A stretch of 64,000 nucleotides of DNA, from NCBI RefSeq assembly GCF_900111035.1, contig NZ_FOFU01000004.1, positions 248,001-312,000 on the forward strand, read 5' to 3'. Under the pieces are notes generated by a model. The model saw only the letters and a program-made list of their open reading frames with translations. It was not told the origin of the DNA and made no database searches. The stretch comes from Treponema bryantii. GTDB lineage: Bacteria; Spirochaetota; Spirochaetia; Treponematales; Treponemataceae. Made by a program: the position numbers and the translations under genes. Positions 16,370 to 24,459 of the stretch are shown piece after piece; the first letter of the stretch is position 1; each line of letters begins with the position of its first letter.

Positions 16370-17377
16370 TTATTTTATCGCGCTTACTCCATCACACATA
16401 TTGATTGTTGTGATCGAACCATCATCGTTGTATTTAAATTCCGCAACACAGACACTGCGATGGAACAAACTACCGCCCGGTAGTTCATCTGTATGATAGA
16501 ACAGATAAGAGTGTCCCTTAAAATCTGCAATACCAGGATGATTTGTAAAACAAGGGCCTTCTTCCATCAGAACTCCACCGTACTCCCAAGGACCACGGGC
16601 AGTCTTAGCAGTTGAATAAGCCAGATGCTCATTACGTTTTTCGCCTTCTGCAAAAGCAGCATAAACCATATAGTAAAGGCCATTTCGTTTATAGAACCAT
16701 GGACCTTCGCCATAAGTTGTACCTGTATTATGGCTTCCCTTTGCAAAAGATTTTTCTGTCATCGGAATTTTCATTACACCAATTTTTTTATTATAAGAAA
16801 TCATATCTTCATTCAAAAGAACATAACGAAGTTCAGGATTTCCAAAATACAGATATGCCTGACCGTCATCATCAATGAATACAGTCGGATCAATATCGTT
16901 CCAGTCTCCCTCATCTACAAGAGGCTGTCCAATATCTTTGAAAGGACCAACAGGACTGTCTGAAACTCCTACTGCAATTGCCATACCGCCATTCTTCTTA
17001 TGAACCGGACAGTAAAGATAGAACTTTCCGTTTCTTTCAATTGCCTGAGGTGCCCATGCTCTGTCATCTGCCCATTCAATATCGTCAAGAGAAAAAATCT
17101 TTCCGTGGTCAGTCCAGTTCACCATGTCTTTTGTTGAAAAACAGCGCCAGTCATACATTGTGTAAAAATCGTTTACAAGTTTATCTTCATCATGTGTTGT
17201 ATAAAGATAAAGTGTATCTCCATAAACCATAGGGGCTGGATCCGCTGTATAAATATCTTTGATAATCGGATTTTTGTGAAAGTTTTTTTCTTCGCTCATT
17301 TTTTTTACACCTGATTTTTGAGCTGCTGCCAGTGTCGTCAAACACAGCATCGCAGCAAAAATTATAGTTTTCTTCAT
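16370..17377 (-). CDS. Secreted glycoside hydrolase family 43 enzyme
   Basis: Five-bladed beta-propeller glycosidase, expected to release arabinose or xylose from hemicellulose. Residues 1-19 are a signal peptide ending in LAAA-Q. The catalytic triad is visible: base Asp46 in TADPAPM, transition-state Asp163 in DIDPTVF and acid Glu224 in YGEGPWF. The 335-residue length is that of a catalytic domain without a binding module. It is sandwiched between a 2-hydroxyacid dehydrogenase (4-bp gap) and a MATE exporter in one operon. Whether the activity is arabinanase, arabinofuranosidase or xylosidase cannot be decided by eye. Confidence 0.9.
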   Translation of the reverse strand: MKKTIIFAAMLCLTTLAAAQKSGVKKMSEEKNFHKNPIIKDIYTADPAPMVYGDTLYLYTTHDEDKLVNDFYTMYDWRCFSTKDMVNWTDHGKIFSLDDIEWADDRAWAPQAIERNGKFYLYCPVHKKNGGMAIAVGVSDSPVGPFKDIGQPLVDEGDWNDIDPTVFIDDDGQAYLYFGNPELRYVLLNEDMISYNKKIGVMKIPMTEKSFAKGSHNTGTTYGEGPWFYKRNGLYYMVYAAFAEGEKRNEHLAYSTAKTARGPWEYGGVLMEEGPCFTNHPGIADFKGHSYLFYHTDELPGGSLFHRSVCVAEFKYNDDGSITTINMCDGVSAIK

Positions 17378-17381
17378 TTAA

Positions 17382-18341
17382 TTAATATCCAAGTTTTCTG
17401 TCCACGAGATAATGCAGAGGCTCCCCTTTTGTAAAGTTCTTGAGATCTTCACAGAACATCTGAACATTCTTATCTCTCGTATATGGAAGTGTCATATTTC
17501 CAGCCACATGTGGAGTAATCAAAAGATTTTTGATTTTCCACAAACGGTTGTCTTTTGGAAGCGGCTCTGTCTGGAATACATCAAGGGCAGCTCCGGCAAG
17601 ATGACCAGATTCAAATGCATCTGCAAGAGCATCTTCATCTATTGCTGAACCTCGTCCAACATTTACAACATAAGCTCCCTCTGGAAGCATGGCGATTCTC
17701 TCTCGGGAAAGAATACCACGGGTTTCTGCAGTTGCCGGAAGACTCATTGCAAGAAGATCTGTCTCTGACAAAACTGAATCAAGTTCACTAACAGGAAAGA
17801 CTTTATCGTAAACAGTTTCGCTGCTTTTTCCGCTGCGGCATACACCAATAATTGAAGCAGGCTCAAAAGCTCGCACTCGTTTTGCAAAGGTTGTTCCGAT
17901 ATCACCTGTTCCAAGAACTGTAATTCTGCAGTCTTTCAGAGACCTCTGCTCACGCGGAGACTTCCATTCCCCTGCCCGTGTTTCTTCCATAAATTCATTC
18001 AGACGTCTCATCATAACAAGAGAAACGGCAATCATGTGTTCTGCAATCGAAACACCATATGCACCCGCCGCATTTGTAAGAAGACAGTCCTCATTTGCAA
18101 AATAGCCGGGTGCCATAAGGGAATCTACACCAGCCCAAGGCACACAAAGCCATTTCAGATTTTTGCTTGTCTTTACAATTGAAGGTGCAAAACCATAGAT
18201 AATATCAGCATCAAAATTACTTTGAGGAATTTCTGCTTCAGCAGTATAAAAGAAAACTTCGTGACCAAGAGTCACAGCTGTATTTTTTATAAGGTCCAGA
18301 TGCTTTTGTTCAAGCATATTATTGATTACAAGAATTTTCAT
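17382..18341 (-). CDS. D-2-hydroxyacid dehydrogenase
   Basis: NAD(P)-dependent oxidoreductase that interconverts 2-keto acids and D-2-hydroxy acids, cytoplasmic. The Rossmann motif is VLGTGDIGTTFAKRV near residues 140-154; the catalytic Arg, Glu and His fall in VVNVGRGSAIDEDAL, FQTEPLPKD and LLITPHVAG. I start it at 18341 (MKILVINN); an in-frame ATG nine bases earlier is possible. First gene of the leftward operon with GH43 and MATE. It is divergent from galT, and the 101-bp gap contains a palindrome. The actual acid (glycerate, lactate, isocaproate) is unknown. Confidence 0.9.
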   Translation of the reverse strand: MKILVINNMLEQKHLDLIKNTAVTLGHEVFFYTAEAEIPQSNFDADIIYGFAPSIVKTSKNLKWLCVPWAGVDSLMAPGYFANEDCLLTNAAGAYGVSIAEHMIAVSLVMMRRLNEFMEETRAGEWKSPREQRSLKDCRITVLGTGDIGTTFAKRVRAFEPASIIGVCRSGKSSETVYDKVFPVSELDSVLSETDLLAMSLPATAETRGILSRERIAMLPEGAYVVNVGRGSAIDEDALADAFESGHLAGAALDVFQTEPLPKDNRLWKIKNLLITPHVAGNMTLPYTRDKNVQMFCEDLKNFTKGEPLHYLVDRKLGY

Positions 18342-18403
18342 TTGAAACATATTATAATAATTTTATAAAAACTCCTAGCAGTTTGAATTTACAATAATAA
18401 AAT

Positions 18404-18440
18404 TTGCATTTAGTCATATCTTGTGATAGTATTACTATCA
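18404..18440 (+). promoter_or_regulatory. galT promoter overlapped by a perfect palindrome
   Basis: TTGCAT (18404-18409), 17 bp, TAGTAT (18427-18432) form the promoter. A perfect palindrome, TGATAGTA-T-TACTATCA (18424-18440), covers the -10 box and ends 2 bp before the galT ATG. A repressor there would block initiation; the hairpin would also fold over the start site. Confidence 0.55.
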
Positions 18441-18442
18441 CT

Positions 18443-19963
18443 ATGAGTGTTATAAATAATATCAACAGACTTGCCGCATACGGACTTAAAAGCGGTCTTA
18501 TAGAAAAAGAAGATGTGATTTTTGTAAAAAACCAGCTCCTTGCTGCCCTCAACATCGACGGTTTTGAAACTCCCGAACAGGCAGCCGAAATCCCTGAAGT
18601 AGAGATTTCAGACCTGGAAGATATCCTAAAAAATCTTCTTGATTATGCAGTTGAACATACCCTCACTCAGGGAGATGGCATTGCAGCCCGCGACCTTTTT
18701 GACACAAAGCTCATGTCTATAATGACAGACAGACCATCAAACATCAGAGCAAAATTCAACGAACTTTATAAAAAATCTCCAAAGGAAGCAACAGACTGGT
18801 TCTATAAATTCAGCCAGGACACAGATTACATCCGCCGCTACAGAATCTGCCGCGACGTAAAATGGATCAGCAAAACTGAATATGGCGATATGGATATCAC
18901 CATAAATCTTTCAAAACCAGAAAAAGATCCAAAGGCAATTGCAGCTGCAAAGAATGCAAAAACAGTCGGCTATCCAAGCTGTCTTCTCTGTAAGGAAAAT
19001 GAAGGCTATGCAGGCCGCTTAAATCATCCGGCGCGCAACAATCACAGAATCATTCCGCTCGAACTTGCTGGAGAAGCATGGGGCTTCCAGTATTCTCCAT
19101 ACGTATATTACAACGAGCACTGTATTGTTTTTAATCAGGAACACTCTCCAATGTGTATTTCAAGAAAGACTTTTGAACGCCTTCTTGATTTTACAACACA
19201 ATTCCCTCACTACACCCTCGGAAGCAACGCAGACCTTCCAATTGTAGGCGGTTCAATTCTTACACACGATCATTTCCAGGGAGGTGCTTATAACTTCCCG
19301 ATGGCAAAAGCTCCAATTCTCAAGCAGATTACAATTAAAGGTTTTGAAGATGTAGAAGCTGGAATAGTAAAATGGCCGATGTCTGTTCTCCGCATTAAGA
19401 GCGCAGATAAAAACCGCCTTGTTGAACTTGCAGACCATGTACTCAAGACATGGCGAAATTATACAGACGAAGCAGCTTTTATTTTCGCAGAAACAGACGG
19501 CGAAAAGCACAATACACTCAATCCTATTGTACGCCGCCGCGGTGACCTGTACGAAATGGACTTAGTACTCCGCAACAATATCACAACAGAAGAACATCCG
19601 CTTGGTGTATATCATCCTCATGCAGAACTTCATCACATCAAAAAAGAAAACATTGGTCTGATTGAAGTAATGGGACTCGCAATTCTTCCGGGCCGCCTTA
19701 AGACAGAATTCAAAGACCTTGCACAGGCTATGATTCAGAACAAGGATATCAGTAAAGATGAAGTTCTTGGAAAGCATGCCGACTGGACAAATGAACTAAA
19801 AGAAAAGTACGGTTCGTTCACAGGAAAATCAGAAGAAGAAACAATCGATATTCTGAAAAAAGAAACCGGAATTGTTTTCAGTAAGGTACTGGAACACGCC
19901 GGTGTTTACAAATGTAATGAAGAAGGCCTCAAAGCCTTTGAAAGATTTATCGCAATTTTGTAA
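18443..19963 (+). CDS. galT: UDP-glucose--hexose-1-phosphate uridylyltransferase, class II
   Basis: Leloir pathway enzyme exchanging UMP between UDP-glucose and galactose 1-phosphate in the cytoplasm. The 506-residue size and the conserved NDLPIVGGSILTHDHFQGG-type segment (here ADLPIVGGSILTHDHFQGG) are those of the second GalT family found mainly in Firmicutes, not of the ~350-residue classical enzyme. Other family segments are CLLCKENEGYAGR and HPARNNHRIIPL. I start at ATG 18443 (MSVINNINRL); the frame back to 18404 would be translated across the promoter. A terminator follows. No galK or galE is in the window. Confidence 0.93.
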   Translation: MSVINNINRLAAYGLKSGLIEKEDVIFVKNQLLAALNIDGFETPEQAAEIPEVEISDLEDILKNLLDYAVEHTLTQGDGIAARDLFDTKLMSIMTDRPSNIRAKFNELYKKSPKEATDWFYKFSQDTDYIRRYRICRDVKWISKTEYGDMDITINLSKPEKDPKAIAAAKNAKTVGYPSCLLCKENEGYAGRLNHPARNNHRIIPLELAGEAWGFQYSPYVYYNEHCIVFNQEHSPMCISRKTFERLLDFTTQFPHYTLGSNADLPIVGGSILTHDHFQGGAYNFPMAKAPILKQITIKGFEDVEAGIVKWPMSVLRIKSADKNRLVELADHVLKTWRNYTDEAAFIFAETDGEKHNTLNPIVRRRGDLYEMDLVLRNNITTEEHPLGVYHPHAELHHIKKENIGLIEVMGLAILPGRLKTEFKDLAQAMIQNKDISKDEVLGKHADWTNELKEKYGSFTGKSEEETIDILKKETGIVFSKVLEHAGVYKCNEEGLKAFERFIAIL

Positions 19964-19970
19964 TTAAAAT

Positions 19971-20021
19971 GGCAAAGGCAACGGCCGATAACTAAACGGC
20001 TAAGCCTTTGCCTGTTTTTTT
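19971..20021 (+). terminator. Terminator after galT
   Basis: GGCAAAGGC (19971-19979) pairs with GCCTTTGCC (20004-20012) with an inner GCCG/CGGC helix, followed by TGTTTTTTT. It overlaps the last codons of the convergent folA gene. Confidence 0.8.
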
Positions 20022-20485
20022 CTGGTATATATAACTCTGGTGTATTTTATTTTATCACCAGAAGTTTCACCAACTGTTTTTTCAAAATCATCAGCATTAA
20101 AATCAGGAAAGAAAACATCTCCATCTTCAACCACCAGCTGAACTTCAGTTATGTACATAACATCAACAAAAGGCAAAGCTTCTTTATACACACCATAACC
20201 ACCGGCAATAAAAACTTTCTGACCTGCAGCAAGTTCAAGCGCTTCTTTTAACGAACTAACGGTAGTTAGTCCATCTCCTTCAAAGATCTTTGTTTTTGAT
20301 ACAACAATTGTTTTTCGATTTGGCAGAGGATGTCCGATTTCTTCGTAGGTTTTGCGCCCCATTACAACAACATTACCAGTGGTAAGTTCTTTAAACTGTT
20401 TTTTCTCCCCTTCTATTTGCCAGGGAATCATACCATTTTTTCCAATTACATTATTGATAGAGCGCGCAACAATTAAACCTGTCAT
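20000..20485 (-). CDS. folA: Dihydrofolate reductase
   Basis: NADPH-dependent reduction of dihydrofolate to tetrahydrofolate in the cytoplasm. Hallmarks are the N-terminal IVARSINNVIGKNGMIPW loop, the cofactor-binding VVMGRKTYEEIG and the second glycine motif KVFIAGGYGVYKE. The usual Asp/Glu of the active site is expected at the FKELT helix. The length of 161 residues is standard. The start overlaps the stop of the upstream CrtO-like membrane gene by 4 bp, so it is translationally coupled. The C-terminal lysine-rich tail is encoded by the arm of the galT terminator, so terminator and coding sequence share DNA. Confidence 0.95.
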   Translation of the reverse strand: MTGLIVARSINNVIGKNGMIPWQIEGEKKQFKELTTGNVVVMGRKTYEEIGHPLPNRKTIVVSKTKIFEGDGLTTVSSLKEALELAAGQKVFIAGGYGVYKEALPFVDVMYITEVQLVVEDGDVFFPDFNADDFEKTVGETSGDKIKYTRVIYTRKKQAKA

Positions 20486-21039
20486 TTTCTTATTGATCTT
20501 TTTCGAATAAGTTCTTTAACTCTTGGCCGATTATATCTTTGAGCCATAATAAATCTGCACTCAAAAATAATAGAAATAGTTCCTGTAAGAACAAAAATCC
20601 ATAGTTTACCGAAAATAAATCCAAAAAGAATATATATTAGCGAACCACAAATCAAAGAAAAATGAATTGTTTCAGCAATACACATTGATTGAAGGATTCT
20701 CTCTGGAGAACTTGTTCTTAAAGAAAAAGATTCCGGCTCATAAGTAATTAAACTGTCCTTCCATTTTTTTACCTGGAAAAACTTATAAATTGCTTTTTCA
20801 AAGGATTTTGTACGGAACCAGAGATTATCAGGATTAAATGGTCCTCTATGCACAATACTCAAAACTCTTGGAACAGAAGCCCGCATGAGAATGTGATAAA
20901 GCACCATCAGAAATGTAACAAACAGGAAGTAAAAACGGCGGTATCCCAAAGCAAAGCAAAAGATACCGCATACAATTACAATCAAAATAAGTGATGAAAT
21001 AATTATTGTCTCTACTTTTTTTACTGGATTTTCAGGCAT
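20482..21039 (-). CDS. Integral membrane protein, CrtO-like (glycosyl-diaponeurosporenoate acyltransferase-like)
   Basis: A 185-residue protein with two N-terminal membrane helices (residues ~12-50) and two more near residues 130-160. Two motifs stand out: FFQVKKWKDSL in the cytoplasmic middle and MAQRYNRPRVKEL near the C-terminus. Both are typical of the CrtO-like acyltransferase family named for staphyloxanthin synthesis, most members of which have no known substrate. No carotenoid genes are near, so a different acyl acceptor is likely. AGGAATTAGT supports the start. It is coupled to folA and follows the DUF2147 gene by 8 bp. Confidence 0.55.
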   Translation of the reverse strand: MPENPVKKVETIIISSLILIVIVCGIFCFALGYRRFYFLFVTFLMVLYHILMRASVPRVLSIVHRGPFNPDNLWFRTKSFEKAIYKFFQVKKWKDSLITYEPESFSLRTSSPERILQSMCIAETIHFSLICGSLIYILFGFIFGKLWIFVLTGTISIIFECRFIMAQRYNRPRVKELIRKRSIRK

Positions 21040-21047
21040 ACTAATTC

Positions 21048-21548
21048 CTATCTTAGTCCGCCAGCTTCAGCTTCACTGGCTTTTTTCCAGAACTGACTAC
21101 GCCCAAAAGGTCCAACCTCACCGCGCATTTCCAAAGTATCTACCTTGTATTTCTTTCCATCTGCACCGTGATAAGTAATTCGACACTTATATCGTTTTCC
21201 ATCACCCGGATCAATAATATATCCGCCAGACCACTTACCGGCAGCATCCTTTGACAAATCCCAAATCCAGGTAGTTCCAACAGTACGCAAAGTTCCAACA
21301 TCAACATTATTCATAAAGTTGTCGTAATGTTTACCCTTTCCACCATCGGCAATTACATCTTGTGGCAAATCAGCAACAGAAAGAATCTTTCCATTGAGTT
21401 TTCCACCCTGCTCCCAGATCTGCCAGCCTGCAGTTGCCTGATTAGTCTTTTCATCATAACTAACCCAGAAACCTTCAGCAGGATCTGCTGCAAAACACAT
21501 AGTTCCCAAAAGAAGAACAGCTGTAAATAAAGCAATGATTTTTTTCAT
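21048..21548 (-). CDS. Exported DUF2147-family protein
   Basis: Residues 1-21 form a clear signal peptide (KKIIALFTAVLLLGTMCFA), so the 166-residue product is periplasmic or surface-exposed. The mature part begins AEGFWVSYDEKT and has the GxWxxxD/E...G.I beta pattern of the DUF2147 fold, a small beta-barrel related to lipocalin-like domains; function is unknown for the family. I choose the ATG at 21548 with AGGAGACG before it over a longer frame starting at 21617. It stands between purN and the CrtO-like gene on the same strand and may be part of that transcript. Confidence 0.8.
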   Translation of the reverse strand: MKKIIALFTAVLLLGTMCFAADPAEGFWVSYDEKTNQATAGWQIWEQGGKLNGKILSVADLPQDVIADGGKGKHYDNFMNNVDVGTLRTVGTTWIWDLSKDAAGKWSGGYIIDPGDGKRYKCRITYHGADGKKYKVDTLEMRGEVGPFGRSQFWKKASEAEAGGLR

Positions 21549-21629
21549 CTCATCGTCTCCTATAAAATGAGTATATAGATAATAGTAGATTTTAACATAG
21601 GTTTTTCTTACGGGCAACTGATTCCAGGC

Positions 21630-22271
21630 CTATTTCTGCAAAGTCATTTCGGCAAGCATACAAAGTCCTTCAACAATTGCCTCGTGCTCTTTAGGAGCAA
21701 TACGAGCATAAAGTGTATCAGGAGTATCGTCAGGCATAACTGGAACTTTTTTCTGAATAAGTATTTTTCCGGTATCACATCCACCATCAGCAATATGAAT
21801 AGTACAGCCGCTTTCTTTTTCACCGGCAGCAATAACAGCCTCATGAACGTGATGACCAAACATTCCGACTCCACCAAATTTTGGCAGCAGAGCCGGATGA
21901 AGATTTATAATTCTGTTTTCGTATTTTTTAAGAATGTCACCGGCAAGAACAGTAAGACAGCCTGCTTCAACAATAGCCTCAGCTCCGTATTTTTCACAAG
22001 CCTCCAGCATAGCGTTTGAAACAGCAAGACGCTTAGTATCGCGGTCACTAGCCTTAGCAACCTCTTCGCCCATTACAGCGTAAGGAGAACAGATTGCAGA
22101 AGGAATTCCAGCCTTGGCAGCACGCTCCAGAGCAAAAGCCTTTTTAGAATCAGAAATTACACAGACAATCTCATAAGGACAAGAGTCGCCCTGCGCAATC
22201 TGATAATCAATCAAAGCCTGAAGGTTTGTACCGCCACCACTAACTAAAACAGCTGTCTTTAATACTTTCAT
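21630..22271 (-). CDS. purN: Phosphoribosylglycinamide formyltransferase
   Basis: Transfers the formyl group of 10-formyltetrahydrofolate to GAR in purine biosynthesis. The N-terminal AVLVSGGGTNLQALID is diagnostic; the catalytic Asn-His-Asp set falls in INLHPALLP and DGGCDTGK. The length of 213 residues is usual. The start at 22271 (MKVLKTAVLV) fits the family; the frame extends upstream to 22316 only through repeat DNA. It follows purM after a 73-nt palindromic repeat. folA downstream supplies the folate, which makes metabolic sense of the neighbourhood. Confidence 0.95.
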   Translation of the reverse strand: MKVLKTAVLVSGGGTNLQALIDYQIAQGDSCPYEIVCVISDSKKAFALERAAKAGIPSAICSPYAVMGEEVAKASDRDTKRLAVSNAMLEACEKYGAEAIVEAGCLTVLAGDILKKYENRIINLHPALLPKFGGVGMFGHHVHEAVIAAGEKESGCTIHIADGGCDTGKILIQKKVPVMPDDTPDTLYARIAPKEHEAIVEGLCMLAEMTLQK

Positions 22272-22310
22272 ATACACATTCCAAAATGGTGCTCGCAAGT
22301 CTCGCACCTG

Positions 22311-22384
22311 AGGCATTTTTCTCGATGAACCTAAAACGACCCGCTGTCGCAGCTCGTTTTTTAACGGTTCTTCGATTGTAGCCT
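22311..22384 (-). repeat. Palindromic dispersed repeat, copy 1 (after purM)
   Basis: A 74-bp imperfect palindrome from AGGC to GCCT with nested arms CGATGAACC/GGTTCTTCG, AAAACGA/TCGTTTT and GCTG/CAGC. It begins at the purM stop codon and lies before purN. A near-identical copy follows the purF-like gene at 44652-44724 in the same orientation relative to that gene. Confidence 0.85.
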
Positions 22385-23477
22385 AATCTTCGAACAAAAC
22401 AGCATCTTTCTGGCTGTTTACTTCGCCCTTAGCATATTCTACACGGCCAATCTTGTAAGCCTTCATATCAGGACAGTAATCCTTGTGATATTTGTGAGCA
22501 TTAGCATTGAACATTTCAAGAACAGCATCAGCCTCTTTTGCAGAAACAGCAAGAACAAAACCAATACCCATATTGAAAGTATTGTAAACGTTATCAAAAT
22601 CAGCACCACGGCGAATCAATTCACCAAATACAGGAGGAATATCCCATGAAGCACGCTTAATAACAGAAATCAACTGCTTCTTTCCTTCCTTAGCCTTTGG
22701 ATACATACGTGGAATATTTTCAAAGAATCCGCCGCCAGTTACGTGAACCATACCATGGATAGCCTTGCGGTATTTTCCGAGAACTTCCATAACAGGCTTA
22801 ACATAAATACGTGTAGGTGTAAGAAGAACTTCACCAATAGTCTTACCAGTATCAGTTCCATTTACAACAAATGGATCATTTACATTTGGAACAAGTTTGC
22901 GAACAAGGCTGAAACCGTTAGAATGAACACCTGTAGAAGAAAGACCAATAAGAACATCACCTTCGCGGATATCCTCACCAGTAATCATATCTTTTTTCTC
23001 ACCAACGCCAACACCAAAGCCGGCAAGGTCATATTTACCAACATCATAGAAGCCAGGCATTTCAGCAGTCTCACCACCAAGAAGAGCACAACCAGTATCA
23101 ACACAACCGTCTGCAACACCCTTTACAAGTTCAGCAGCAACATCAGCATCAAGCTTTCCGCAGGCAACATAATCAAGGAAGAAAAGAGTCTGAACACCAG
23201 AACACAAAATATCGTTTACGCTCATGGCAACACAGTCAATACCAACAGTGTCATACTTCTTCATCTGGAAAGCAACATCAAGCTTAGTTCCAACACCATC
23301 AGTTCCGCTTACCATAACAGGATTCTTAATTCCCTTAGGCACTTCGAACATACCGTTAAAACTTCCAAGCCCTGTCAAAAGCCCTGGAACAACAGTTCTC
23401 TTTACCTGTTCCTTGTACTTATCTACCGCTCGGTAACCTTCTTCTACGTCAACACCAGACTCTTTGTAGTTTGCCAT
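22383..23477 (-). CDS. purM: Phosphoribosylformylglycinamidine cyclo-ligase (AIR synthetase)
   Basis: ATP-dependent ring closure of FGAM to AIR, the fifth step of purine synthesis. Seen are the N-terminal GVDVEEGYRAVDKYK, the VSGTDGVGTKLDVAF signature, CVAMSVNDILCSG, and the glycine-rich HVTGGGFFENIPR. The length of 364 residues is slightly longer than the ~345 usual. The AGGAGC box seven bases before ATG 23477 fixes the start. It lies between purE and purN on the leftward strand, separated from purE by an element carrying a broken four-helix-bundle gene. The stop codon overlaps the edge of the palindromic repeat. Confidence 0.96.
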   Translation of the reverse strand: MANYKESGVDVEEGYRAVDKYKEQVKRTVVPGLLTGLGSFNGMFEVPKGIKNPVMVSGTDGVGTKLDVAFQMKKYDTVGIDCVAMSVNDILCSGVQTLFFLDYVACGKLDADVAAELVKGVADGCVDTGCALLGGETAEMPGFYDVGKYDLAGFGVGVGEKKDMITGEDIREGDVLIGLSSTGVHSNGFSLVRKLVPNVNDPFVVNGTDTGKTIGEVLLTPTRIYVKPVMEVLGKYRKAIHGMVHVTGGGFFENIPRMYPKAKEGKKQLISVIKRASWDIPPVFGELIRRGADFDNVYNTFNMGIGFVLAVSAKEADAVLEMFNANAHKYHKDYCPDMKAYKIGRVEYAKGEVNSQKDAVLFED

Positions 23478-23511
23478 GTTTTGCTCCTATGCTCCTTTCA
23501 GTCGCTTTTAT

Positions 23512-23928
23512 AGGTTATAGGTTTTAGGTTCTAGGTGCCAGGGCATTATTTAATTTAGCCAGCATCTTAGAAACTTCATCTAAAAGTCCCATAACTTCAC
23601 TTAATTCTTCTTTTTCCAAATAGCCGATTCTTTCACAGATTAATAATTGAGTTTCTAACTCTGCTGCAGAACCTTTTGCTATACCAACAAACTGTTTATA
23701 TTCTTTTATTGAATTTCTAGATTTTCCTTCTGCAATATTACTAGGGATTGATACAGCAGAACGTCGCATTTAATCACACAAGGAATAACGTTCGTCACCA
23801 GGGAGTTTCTTGATAAGTCTATAAATCATCTCTACTAAATCCATAGACTTTTGCCAGACTACTAAATCTTTATGACTCTCGATTCCCATTGATAATCCCT
23901 AGAACCTAGCACCTAAAACCTAGAACCT
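23512..23928. mobile_element. Putative small element: four-helix-bundle gene between inverted heptamer-iteron arms
   Basis: Two 32-bp arms of the tandem heptamer AGGTTnT (23512-23543, and its reverse complement at 23897-23928) match at about 28 of 32 positions and bracket a four-helix-bundle gene. The right arm supplies the stop codon and last residues of purE, the left arm the last residues of the bundle protein. A related arm pair without a gene is at 41302-41373. Mobility is inferred. Confidence 0.55.
23524..23889 (-). pseudogene. Four-helix-bundle protein (TIGR02436/S23-like), interrupted by an in-frame TAA
   Basis: Small helical protein of the family known from 23S rRNA intervening sequences and related to the Avd accessory proteins of diversity-generating retroelements. 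From ATG 23889 the frame reads MGIESHKDLVVWQKSMDLVE and continues to codon 39, then TAA at 23770-23772, then MRRSAVSIPSNIAEGKSRNS and on to the normal C-terminus. The family has Gln where the TAA stands (QMRRxAVSIPSNIAEG), so a single C-to-T change explains it. The junction TAAATG could allow reinitiation and a split product. The final residues APRT are encoded by the flanking repeat. Confidence 0.8.
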
Positions 23929-24414
23929 GACATCCAGCCCTGTTGAGGCAGCGTCATCAGCCAGTTTCTTTCTGAATGAAACTAACTTTTCTTTAAGTTC
24001 AGGATACTTGATAGACAAAATCTGAACAGCAAGATATCCCGCATTCTTTGCGTTGTTAATACCAACAGTTGCAACCGGAATCTGAGGAGGCATCTGTACG
24101 ATAGACAAGAGTGCATCCATACCGCCAAGACCATTTGATTTGTCAGAAACACACTCAAGCGGAACACCGATAACAGGCAAAGTAGTTTCACCTGCAATAA
24201 CTCCAGGAAGAGCTGCAGCAAGACCTGCACCGGCAATGATTACCTCAAAGCCTTCTTTTTCAACCTGTTCAACTGTCTGCTTAAGTAAAGCCCCGGCACG
24301 ATGGGCAGAAATGATAAATGCCTTGTATTCCACGCCGAACTCAGAAAGAATATCGGCAGCCTTTTTCATGGTGTCCTTGTCGGACTTAGAACCGAAAAAA
24401 ATCGCAACTTTCAT
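23920..24414 (-). CDS. purE: Phosphoribosylaminoimidazole carboxylase / mutase, PurE
   Basis: Converts AIR or N5-CAIR to CAIR in purine synthesis. Seen are the N-terminal FFGSKSDKDTMKKAAD with the substrate serine, the SAHRAG loop, and LPVIGVPLE followed by LLSIVQMPPQIPVATVGI. The core segment reads AGLAAALPGV rather than the AAHLPGM of most bacterial enzymes; that and the spirochete setting suggest the class II form, which uses CO2 directly and needs no PurK, as shown for the Treponema denticola enzyme. No purK is nearby. The last codons lie in an AGGTT repeat. Length 164 is normal. Start has no SD but a promoter ends 6 nt before it. Confidence 0.92.
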   Translation of the reverse strand: MKVAIFFGSKSDKDTMKKAADILSEFGVEYKAFIISAHRAGALLKQTVEQVEKEGFEVIIAGAGLAAALPGVIAGETTLPVIGVPLECVSDKSNGLGGMDALLSIVQMPPQIPVATVGINNAKNAGYLAVQILSIKYPELKEKLVSFRKKLADDAASTGLDVRF

Positions 24415-24420
24415 ATCAGA

Positions 24421-24449
24421 GTTATATCATAAAAAGAGATTCGTCACAA
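24421..24449 (-). promoter_or_regulatory. purE promoter, predicted leaderless start
   Basis: On the minus strand TTGTGA (24449-24444), 17 bp, TATAAC (24426-24421). The ATG begins 7 nt after the -10 box, where transcription should start. Confidence 0.6.
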
Positions 24450-24459
24450 GCACGACGAA

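Noticed and set aside
22743-23513. 256-codon open frame on the plus strand
   Set aside because: Antisense to purM, with Asn/Thr-rich unstructured sequence; a shadow of purM codon use.
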